From: Candidatus Bipolaricaulota bacterium
GTDB lineage: Bacteria > Bipolaricaulota > Bipolaricaulia > RBG-16-55-9 > DRXL01
NCBI GenBank assembly: GCA_025057405.1
Contig: JANWXV010000010.1
Location: forward strand, 1 to 11,559
Reading direction: 5' to 3'
Length of the DNA stretch: 11,559 nt
Positions 1 to 4,944 of this stretch are shown piece after piece (within the stretch, counting starts at the first letter, position 1; each line of letters begins with the position of its first letter). A model generated the notes under the pieces. It saw only the letters and a program-made list of their open reading frames with translations. It searched no databases and was not told where the DNA came from. A program made the translations under genes and the position numbers.

Positions 1-218
1 CGGGGACGCGAGCGCGGGCGACTTGTGAGGGCATCTTGAAGTATCACTTCTAAGCATTCTTGAATCGCTTGTCGGATATTGCGGCGCGCTTCGGCGAGGG
101 TTCGGCCCTGGGACATGCACCCAGGGATATCCAGACATTCCGCCACAATAAACCCATCACAGCCTTGTTCAAATCTAACTCTAAACTTCTGATAGCCGCT
201 GGCTTTGCATTTCTTCAT
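1..218 (-). CDS. HicB-family antitoxin-like protein, C-terminus cut by the window edge
   Basis: About 72 residues are readable from an ATG at 218 to the left edge, with no stop. The segment FEQGCDGFIVAECLDIPGC, followed by SQGRTLAEARRNIRQAI, is the hallmark of the HicB partial RNase H fold: an opening beta hairpin, a PGC(x)SQG turn and an amphipathic helix. In HicAB systems HicB neutralises the mRNA interferase HicA and often represses the operon. Here the gene lies 51 bases downstream of lgt on the same strand. The small hicA gene is not between them, so it would have to lie beyond the left edge, or this is a solitary HicB-like protein. There is no Shine-Dalgarno sequence, but a TATAAT lies 8 bases before the ATG, suggesting a leaderless message. 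The family call is solid; activity as an antitoxin is inferred. Confidence 0.8.
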   Translation of the reverse strand, partial: MKKCKASGYQKFRVRFEQGCDGFIVAECLDIPGCMSQGRTLAEARRNIRQAIQECLEVILQDALTSRPRSRP

Positions 219-226
219 CGGTGCAA

Positions 227-232
227 ATTATA
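227..232 (-). promoter_or_regulatory. -10 box (TATAAT) of the hicB-like gene
   Basis: A perfect TATAAT on the minus strand ends 8 bases before the ATG at 218. Transcription would start at or within two bases of the A of the start codon. No convincing -35 hexamer lies 16-18 bases upstream. The gene may also be read through from lgt. Confidence 0.45.
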
Positions 233-269
233 TCACGAAACTGGCCCCCTTGCTTGAGGGCAGAGAAGA

Positions 270-1157
270 TTAGCCGCTTACCGACTGCCCCTCGCCTTGA
301 GGGGCGGCCACCGACGGCGTCTCTACCAGTCGGCGCGTGTACAGCTTCTTCCCGAAGATCAGCACCCCGAAGATCACTATAAACAGCACGCTGATCACTT
401 GGGCAGCCCGTAGAGTATCAGGGATGAGCCAGAGCGCATCCGCACGCAAGAACTCTATCCCAAAGCGCAAGACCGAGTATAAGATCGCATACAGCGCGGT
501 GATGAAGCCGTCTTGGAAGTTCTTGCGCCCTAGCCAGAGGAGAATTCCAAAGATCATCAGATCGCCGACCATCTCGTAGAGCATCGTGGGATGGCTAGGG
601 ATGTGACCCCATTGTTGGTGTCCGGGCGTCCCCGGCGCATAGACGACCCCGACCCAGTCCAACCACGCCGGCCACTCCGGGCCGATGGGAGTCCCATAGG
701 CGTCGCCGTTCATGAAGTTCCCAAAGCGCCCCAGCGCTTGCCCTAAGATCATACTGGGAGCGACCGCATCAGCAAAAGCCCAGAGAGAGACTCGCTTCAC
801 CCGACAGAAGACCCAGAGCATCAACAACCCCGCGAGAATCCCGCCGTGAATCGCTAGTCCCCCCTCCCAGATCGCAATAATATTTGTGAGCGTCTGCCAG
901 AGATTATCGGGGACATAGAAGCTCGACCATTGAAAAGCCACATAATAGAGTCGCGCCCCCACAATAGCGACGGGCACGGTCATCAGGACGAAATCGAGAA
1001 CATCATCGAGGGTGAGCGATAGTCCTCGGCGCGCCGCCAGCCGCCGCGTCAACCAGATGCCCACCAAGATCGCCACGACGTACATCACGCCGTAGTAGCG
1101 AATCTGTAAACTGTTCCAGCCAAACGGCATCGGAATCTCGACTAACACTGGGTTCAT
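270..1157 (-). CDS. lgt: Prolipoprotein diacylglyceryl transferase (Lgt)
   Basis: Lgt transfers diacylglyceryl from phosphatidylglycerol to the lipobox cysteine of prolipoproteins in the cytoplasmic membrane, the first step of lipoprotein maturation. The 295-residue length is normal. Family motifs appear in order: RYYG near residue 20, IHGG at 103-106 (equivalent to the catalytic His region), the signature GRFGNFMNGDAYG at 143-155 (Arg and Asn of the active site), HPTMLYE at 189-195, and RFGIEFLRAD at 231-240 (second essential Arg). Several hydrophobic membrane spans are evident, for example 22-38, 57-70, 104-118, 197-209 and 252-268. The ATG is preceded by GGAGAGAG at 5-base spacing. The promoter sits in the 33-base repeat just upstream, shared with brnT. 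A GC hairpin at 287-305 lies inside the 3' coding end and has no U-tract, so it is not called a terminator. Confidence 0.97.
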   Translation of the reverse strand: MNPVLVEIPMPFGWNSLQIRYYGVMYVVAILVGIWLTRRLAARRGLSLTLDDVLDFVLMTVPVAIVGARLYYVAFQWSSFYVPDNLWQTLTNIIAIWEGGLAIHGGILAGLLMLWVFCRVKRVSLWAFADAVAPSMILGQALGRFGNFMNGDAYGTPIGPEWPAWLDWVGVVYAPGTPGHQQWGHIPSHPTMLYEMVGDLMIFGILLWLGRKNFQDGFITALYAILYSVLRFGIEFLRADALWLIPDTLRAAQVISVLFIVIFGVLIFGKKLYTRRLVETPSVAAPQGEGQSVSG

Positions 1158-1188
1158 GGATGCTCTCTCCGTAGATATAAAGCTGCGA

Positions 1189-1221
1189 GCATTCTACGGG
1201 ATAGACCCGTCCGTCGTCAAG
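1189..1221. repeat. 33-base direct repeat, copy 1 (upstream of lgt)
   Basis: This copy matches 1804-1836 at 32 of 33 positions; the difference is C at 1212 versus T at 1827. Identity stops abruptly on both sides. The copies are in the same orientation, 615 bases apart, and bracket the brnT-brnA operon exactly. Inside is a perfect 5-base dyad, ACGGG (1196-1200) and CCCGT (1206-1210), with a 5-base centre. Confidence 0.9.
1191..1220 (-). promoter_or_regulatory. lgt promoter with internal dyad
   Basis: On the minus strand, TTGACG (1215-1220), an 18-base spacer and TAGAAT (1191-1196) form a near-consensus sigma70-type promoter. Transcription would begin near 1184 and give a leader of about 27 bases that includes the GGAGAG ribosome site of lgt. 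The ACGGG/CCCGT dyad at 1196-1210 lies between the two hexamers and touches the -10, a position where a bound repressor would block RNA polymerase. The same element drives brnT. That a regulator binds it is inferred. Confidence 0.7.
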
Positions 1222-1235
1222 AAAGAGAAATCAGC

Positions 1236-1514
1236 TCACTTGCTTTGGGCTGTTTCCATGAGCTTCTCGGTCAGCCACACGTTGATCAATGTTTCTGTGG
1301 ATACGCCCTGAGCGCGAGCGCAGGCAGCGAGTTTTTTTCCCAACTTCGGCTCAAGTGCAACTAGAAAGACGCGTCGCTGGATATCCACATCAAAGTGCAC
1401 TTCGCGAGTTAAGTCCCAGTAGTCGGCCAGATCGTGGTTGTCCCAGAACTCGGCCGCTTCTTCTATATTCTTAAAACGCTTGGGGAGGGGATCACGCTTT
1501 CTTCGCTCTGGCAT
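1236..1514 (-). CDS. brnA: BrnA-type (CopG-like, ribbon-helix-helix) antitoxin
   Basis: This 92-residue protein has the layout of the CopG/BrnA antitoxin family. An N-terminal toxin-wrapping segment reads LPKRFKNIEEAAEFWDNHDLADYWD (about residues 10-34). It is followed by a beta strand (RVFLVALEP) and two helices ending in TLINVWLTEKL, a ribbon-helix-helix DNA-binding fold. In known brnTA systems BrnA neutralises BrnT and, alone or with BrnT, represses the operon. The gene is second in the operon and overlaps the end of brnT by 23 bases, implying coupled translation. It nevertheless has its own strong ribosome site, AGGAGAG, about 3-8 bases before the ATG, as expected if antitoxin must be made in excess. 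The family call rests on motif recognition. Confidence 0.85.
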   Translation of the reverse strand: MPERRKRDPLPKRFKNIEEAAEFWDNHDLADYWDLTREVHFDVDIQRRVFLVALEPKLGKKLAACARAQGVSTETLINVWLTEKLMETAQSK

Positions 1515-1785
1515 AGGCTCTCCTTTCTTGCTTCGTCATCTCTCTTGCACTGATCACCAGTGCCTCACCCGTTGTCTTGTGCAAGAAGTAGGCAATCAAA
1601 TAGCGACCGACTCTCGTTTGCCCCAACGCTGCGTAGAGATCTTCGCCTGCGACATCACCGGTTTCGATAAAGCGATAAGATGGTGCCCTCCTGAAGATCT
1701 CCTCCACTTCGTCGGGGGTGACGTTGTGCTTCCGCAAGAGTTTGTCAACGACCTCTCGCAACCAGATGATCCCGGTTATTTTCAA
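1492..1785 (-). CDS. brnT: BrnT-type ribonuclease toxin
   Basis: The protein is 97 residues, the usual BrnT size. BrnT is a RelE-fold ribonuclease that arrests translation by cutting RNA. Recognisable parts are LLRKHNVTPDEVEEIF (about 16-31), the central sheet with GEDLYAALGQT and GRYLIAYF (48-67), and the C-terminal signature VISAREMTKQERRAY (77-91), which carries the conserved Arg residues. The start is a TTG; the next in-frame upstream codons run into TAA, and no ATG is available in frame near the N-terminus. Only a weak AAGG lies before it. A poor start for the toxin and a strong ribosome site for the antitoxin fit the balance expected of a toxin-antitoxin operon. The promoter is in repeat copy 2. 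Confidence 0.85.
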   Translation of the reverse strand: MKITGIIWLREVVDKLLRKHNVTPDEVEEIFRRAPSYRFIETGDVAGEDLYAALGQTRVGRYLIAYFLHKTTGEALVISAREMTKQERRAYARAKKA

Positions 1786-1803
1786 TTCTATCGCGCCTTA
1801 TGT

Positions 1804-1836
1804 GCATTCTACGGGATAGACCCGTCTGTCGTCAAG
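1804..1836. repeat. 33-base direct repeat, copy 2 (upstream of brnT)
   Basis: This is the second copy of the element at 1189-1221, with one substitution at 1827. The dyad is intact: ACGGG at 1811-1815 and CCCGT at 1821-1825. It lies in the divergent gap between brnT and ruvX. Confidence 0.9.
1806..1835 (-). promoter_or_regulatory. brnT-brnA promoter with internal dyad
   Basis: TTGACG (1830-1835), 18 bases and TAGAAT (1806-1811) lie on the minus strand, identical in hexamers and spacing to the lgt promoter. The predicted transcription start, near 1799, leaves a very short leader before the TTG start at 1785. The dyad between the hexamers is a plausible operator for BrnA autoregulation, by analogy with known brnTA operons. 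Confidence 0.7.
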
Positions 1837-1843
1837 CACGCGA

Positions 1844-1872
1844 TTGCTGACGCTTCATAAATCTTCTAAGCT
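1844..1872 (+). promoter_or_regulatory. ruvX promoter, likely leaderless
   Basis: TTGCTG (1844-1849), a 17-base spacer and TAAGCT (1867-1872) lie on the plus strand. The -10 ends 8 bases before the ATG at 1881, so the transcript would start at or next to the start codon. This agrees with the absence of a ribosome-binding site. yidD has the same -35 hexamer, spacing and distance. Confidence 0.5.
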
Positions 1873-1880
1873 AGACAGCG

Positions 1881-2300
1881 ATGAGCCGCATTCTGGGCAT
1901 TGACGTAGGCGAGAGACGCTTGGGGCTGGCCCTCAGCGATGAGACTCACACGATTGCTAGCCCTTACAGCGTCTATGAGCGCTCCTCGATGGAGTCCGAT
2001 CTGGACTATCTGAAAGAACTGATCACTTCTCAGAAGATCTCAGAGATCGTGCTCGGTTTCCCAATTAATATGGACGGCTCGGTGGGGCCGCAAGCTCAAG
2101 CGATTCTAGAGTTCAAAAAGACGCTCGAAGAGCGCTTCAATATCAGCGTGCATCTGTTCGACGAGCGCTTAACGACCGACGAAGCTGAGCGCGTGCTGCT
2201 CAGCGCCGACGTCGGTCGGCGGCGGCGCAAGCGCGTGCGCGACGCCCTCGCCGCGGTGCTCATCTTGCAGGGCTACTTAGAATCTCGACGAGCTACTTGA
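1881..2300 (+). CDS. ruvX: RuvX/YqgF-family nuclease (putative pre-16S rRNA nuclease, Holliday junction resolvase-like)
   Basis: This 139-residue RNase H-fold protein has the normal YqgF length. It opens with GIDVGERRLGLALSD (6-20), whose Asp8 is the first catalytic carboxylate. The middle has VLGFPINMDGSVGPQA (57-72), followed by FDERLTT (93-99, with the second acidic site) and RDALAAVLILQGYL (120-133), whose Asp121 completes the active site. Family members mature the 5' end of 16S rRNA in E. coli and were first proposed as Holliday junction resolvases. An Arg/Lys-rich stretch (GRRRRKRVR, 112-120) fits nucleic acid contact. The gene ends tail to tail with the NHL gene, overlapping it by 8 bases. 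No Shine-Dalgarno sequence is visible. Confidence 0.95.
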   Translation: MSRILGIDVGERRLGLALSDETHTIASPYSVYERSSMESDLDYLKELITSQKISEIVLGFPINMDGSVGPQAQAILEFKKTLEERFNISVHLFDERLTTDEAERVLLSADVGRRRRKRVRDALAAVLILQGYLESRRAT

Positions 2301-3546
2301 ACTTCAATTTCTGGATGCGCGAATTTCCGTTGTCCGCGACGAAGATCACGCCGTCGGCATCTACGGCGATATCTACAGGCTGATTGAACTGCGCGTCCCC
2401 AGCGCCTAAGCTCCCCCACTTAGCAATGAACGCCCCGTCTTTAGAGAACTTCTGAATTCGGTCGTTCCACGTGTCGGCGACATAGACGTTGCCCTGTGGA
2501 TCTACAGCGATCCCCATAGGAGCGCTGAACTGCCCGTCGCGCTCCCCCGCCGATCCCCACTGCCCCAGATACGAGCCGTCCAACATAAATCTCTGGACGC
2601 GCGCGTTGCCCGTGTCCAACACATAGACGAAGCCCTGAGTGCTCACGGCAATATCGTTGGGGGAGTTGAACTGCCCATCGCCGTTGCCAAAGCTCCCCCA
2701 GCGCGCGATCAGCGTCCCCGTCGGACTGAACTTCTGAACTCGGTTGTTCACCCTATCTACGACGTAGAGATTGCCTGCGGGGTCGGTAGCGACCCCCGTG
2801 GGAAAACTGAACTGGCCTTCGCCTGTGCCTAGGCCGCCCCATTGGGCAACAAAGCCGCCGCTCTCGGTGAACTTCTGCACTCTCTGATTGCCCGCATCGG
2901 CGACATAGACAAAGCCCTGAAGGTCAACGGCTACCCCCAACGGCCCCATCAGTTGGCCGCTGCCGGAGCCGCGCCCGCCCCAGGCAGAAATGGGTTGCCC
3001 GTCGCTGGTGAACCGCTGCACCCGATTGGTGTCAAAATCTGTGACATAGAGCTGCCCTCTAGCGTTCAGCGCGATATGCGAGATCCCATTGAACTGGCTA
3101 TCCCCTGTGCCGCGCGTCCCCCACTTGCCCAAGAACTGAATCAGCACGACGGCTTCAAAGCCGAACGCGACCGGCGTGCTCTGGTTGCCCGCTTCGTCTA
3201 GAAGTGTGACCCGCAGACGAACTTTCTGGGGAATCCGCGAGAAGACGAAGAACGGAAAACTCCCTTGGGTCTGCCCTTTCACTTTGGGATTGAAGCTGAA
3301 CGGCGCAAAATCTACAGCTTCTAGGACTTCAAAGCGCGCTTGAGCGATATCTCCGTCGGCATCACGAAAGCGCACCGCTCCGAACATCTTGCTGCCATCG
3401 GCCGGGATGGGAGACTTCAGATCAATCCCCAAGACCTCCGGGGAGAGCGGACTGCCCCCGCCCCCTTGAGACTGCGCCTGCCCCAACGAAACGATCAGCC
3501 CCAACAACAACCCTGCTAAAAGCCCACTGCGCACGAGTGCCATCAT
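2293..3546 (-). CDS. Secreted six-bladed NHL-repeat beta-propeller protein
   Basis: The predicted protein has 417 residues. Residues 1-25 form a signal peptide (MMALVRSGLLAGLLLGL, cleavage near GQA). A beta-sandwich-like region of about 100 residues follows, with RFRDADGDIAQARFEV and VRLRVTLLDEAGNQSTP, resembling Ig/PKD-like folds. Then come six NHL repeats of about 47 residues following WG..G.G.GQF..P.GIAVD..GNVYVADTGN.RVQKF, the number needed to close a six-bladed propeller; the last ends at the C-terminus (IQKLKF). Such proteins bind ligands or proteins outside the membrane; no enzyme residues are recognisable. An in-frame GTG at 3591 is rejected because it falls on the predicted transcription start. 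The ATG at 3546 has GGAAGGGAAG upstream and begins the signal peptide. The specific role is unknown. Confidence 0.88.
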   Translation of the reverse strand: MMALVRSGLLAGLLLGLIVSLGQAQSQGGGGSPLSPEVLGIDLKSPIPADGSKMFGAVRFRDADGDIAQARFEVLEAVDFAPFSFNPKVKGQTQGSFPFFVFSRIPQKVRLRVTLLDEAGNQSTPVAFGFEAVVLIQFLGKWGTRGTGDSQFNGISHIALNARGQLYVTDFDTNRVQRFTSDGQPISAWGGRGSGSGQLMGPLGVAVDLQGFVYVADAGNQRVQKFTESGGFVAQWGGLGTGEGQFSFPTGVATDPAGNLYVVDRVNNRVQKFSPTGTLIARWGSFGNGDGQFNSPNDIAVSTQGFVYVLDTGNARVQRFMLDGSYLGQWGSAGERDGQFSAPMGIAVDPQGNVYVADTWNDRIQKFSKDGAFIAKWGSLGAGDAQFNQPVDIAVDADGVIFVADNGNSRIQKLKFK

Positions 3547-3596
3547 GGCCCACTTCCCTTCCTTTGAGCGAGATTCCAACGCAAGCCTCACCCATT

Positions 3597-3625
3597 ACTA
3601 TAGTCTCACGGGGGCCAAAAGACAA
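3597..3625 (-). promoter_or_regulatory. Promoter of the NHL-repeat gene
   Basis: TTGTCT (3620-3625), a 17-base spacer and TATAGT (3597-3602) lie on the minus strand. Transcription from about 3590 gives a leader of about 44 bases to the ATG at 3546. This placement is the main reason for rejecting the upstream GTG start. Confidence 0.65.
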
Positions 3626-3642
3626 GAGCAGGTGTCCCTTGC

Positions 3643-4551
3643 TCAGGGGGTCTGGAGAACGGTGAAGCCCTTGGGGAAGAGATCGCTGCGATAGATAAAG
3701 AAGACCCCTTCGGGTTCTTTTTCGGTGGCGACGCTGCGCATCCCCAAGAAGCGCTCGCCGTCGCGATAGAACTTCAGCGAGAAGCGCTCGCTCTGGAGCA
3801 GATACTCTTCGGCCGCTGTGCTCGTGCTCTCTCCCCCCTGCAGACGAACGGTGCCCAAGCGCTCGAGGGTCACTTCGGGGGTGGGAGGAGCACCCGCGCC
3901 GCGTTCCCCGCGCAGCGTGATGACTTTCAGCGTCAGCGGCTCAGCCGGCTCAGCCCACAGCGTCAAGAGGGCGTAAGAGCTGAACATCCCCAAGAGCAGA
4001 AACGGCTCTTCGGGCAATTGAATGGTGCTCTCTTTCTCGCCGTCGCTGAGCACGCCCTCGGTCTCGTTGAAGAGCGCGCTCACTTTGCGATTCCCGATGC
4101 CGACCGGCCCGTGGAGCGCCAACTGATAGCTGAGCGGGCGTCTTTCAGAATCGAAGCGCATGACCTGCACAAACGTCGCTTGAGTATTGATAAAAGCGAT
4201 CTTGAACATCAGAGTCCCTTTGGATTCTAGGACGATCTCGCCCGACTCTAAGCGTTTTAAAGAGTACTCCTCGGTGGCGAAGGGCTGGCCGCGCCCTTCG
4301 ATCGTGAGCTTGCCTTGGTCGAGCACGCCGACTTTGAGAGTTGCTGAGGGTTCTTCCTGTGAGACCGGCTCAGGAGTTGGAGAATCAGAAGGAGGAGCCG
4401 GAGGCGGCGCAGGCAGCTCCGGCAGGGGAGGCAACGCCGTCGTTGAAATCTCTTGCGGCGCTCCCGGCCCCAGCATCCACCACAGCCCGATCGCGCTGAC
4501 GCCCCCTAGAAAGAGCAGAACGATTGCTAAGATCACTAAGCGGCGACGCAT
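3643..4551 (-). CDS. Membrane-anchored protein with proline-rich linker and beta-rich extracytoplasmic domain, function unknown
   Basis: I do not recognise a family for this 302-residue protein. Residues 1-4 are basic (MRRR) and 5-27 form a hydrophobic span (LVILAIVLLFLGGVSAIGLWW) without a clear cleavage site or lipobox, so an N-terminal anchor is likely. Residues 39-64 are a Pro/Glu-rich linker (PPLPELPAPPPAPPSD). The remaining 230 or so residues alternate beta strands and turns. Two stretches resemble each other: TEEYSLKRLESGEIVLESKG (93-112) and AEEYLLQSERFSLKFYRDG (247-265). They suggest a duplicated half-barrel like those of periplasmic lipid-binding beta folds, but this is only a structural guess. 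The gene starts 32 bases after yidD on the same strand, with GAGAA before the ATG, so the two are probably cotranscribed. Confidence 0.7.
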   Translation of the reverse strand: MRRRLVILAIVLLFLGGVSAIGLWWMLGPGAPQEISTTALPPLPELPAPPPAPPSDSPTPEPVSQEEPSATLKVGVLDQGKLTIEGRGQPFATEEYSLKRLESGEIVLESKGTLMFKIAFINTQATFVQVMRFDSERRPLSYQLALHGPVGIGNRKVSALFNETEGVLSDGEKESTIQLPEEPFLLLGMFSSYALLTLWAEPAEPLTLKVITLRGERGAGAPPTPEVTLERLGTVRLQGGESTSTAAEEYLLQSERFSLKFYRDGERFLGMRSVATEKEPEGVFFIYRSDLFPKGFTVLQTP

Positions 4552-4583
4552 GATATTCTCATTTCACTCGCTTTTTACTCTCT

Positions 4584-4793
4584 TTACGGTACTGGGTCGA
4601 ACCCCCCCGGATGGCCCGGATGGCATCGAACGATACGTTTAAGTGCCTGCCAGCCGCCCTTCACCAGCCCGTATCTCTCGATCGCTTGCTTAGCATATTC
4701 CGAACACGAGGGATAAAACCGACATACGCTGGGCAAGAGGGGCGAGAGCAGCTTCTGATACGTCACAATCAGTAAGAGCACAAGGGAGCGCAT
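4584..4793 (-). CDS. yidD: YidD membrane protein insertion efficiency factor
   Basis: This 69-residue protein is typical YidD: a hydrophobic N-terminal helix (LVLLLIVTYQKLLSPLLP, 4-21), then CRFYPSCSEYAKQAI (24-38) with the paired cysteines of the family, GLVKGGWQALKRIVRCHP (42-59) and the terminal GGFDPVP. YidD assists YidC-dependent membrane protein insertion at the inner face of the membrane. In most bacteria it lies between rnpA and yidC near the origin. Here neither neighbour is present, and it precedes an unrecognised membrane-anchored protein. No Shine-Dalgarno sequence precedes the ATG; a TAGAAT 8 bases upstream suggests a leaderless message. Confidence 0.95.
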   Translation of the reverse strand: MRSLVLLLIVTYQKLLSPLLPSVCRFYPSCSEYAKQAIERYGLVKGGWQALKRIVRCHPGHPGGFDPVP

Positions 4794-4801
4794 GACGTTC
4801 T

Positions 4802-4830
4802 ATTCTATCGGCTGCTTGGTCTCCCAGCAA
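4802..4830 (-). promoter_or_regulatory. yidD promoter, likely leaderless
   Basis: TTGCTG (4825-4830), a 17-base spacer and TAGAAT (4802-4807) lie on the minus strand, with the -10 ending 8 bases before the yidD ATG. The -35 hexamer, spacer length and distance to the ATG match those of ruvX. Confidence 0.6.
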
Positions 4831-4944
4831 GTGTGGAGGCAGGAAACTGTTAAACGGGCCTGACCGAGATCACGAGCAAAGACGCTCAACGTCATGGCAG
4901 CGTGTCGTTTCAAGCGCTTAAAATAGAGCCAAGAGAGGTGGCCT

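Noticed and set aside
60..257. 65-codon plus-strand frame at the left edge
   Set aside because: It is antisense to the HicB-like frame, which has family motifs.
287..305. 7-base GC hairpin near the lgt 3' end as a terminator
   Set aside because: It lies inside the coding sequence and no U-tract follows on the minus strand.
1438..1860. 140-codon plus-strand frame opposite brnT-brnA whose end crosses repeat copy 2 (reads AFYGIDPSVVK in the repeat)
   Set aside because: The opposite strand codes for recognisable BrnT and BrnA. The only repeat difference is a silent third-position change in this frame, but it is equally neutral in the promoter reading, and copy 1 has no matching upstream frame.
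3547..3591. Upstream GTG start at 3591 for the NHL protein
   Set aside because: It coincides with the predicted transcription start, and the 15 extra residues would precede a well-formed signal peptide.
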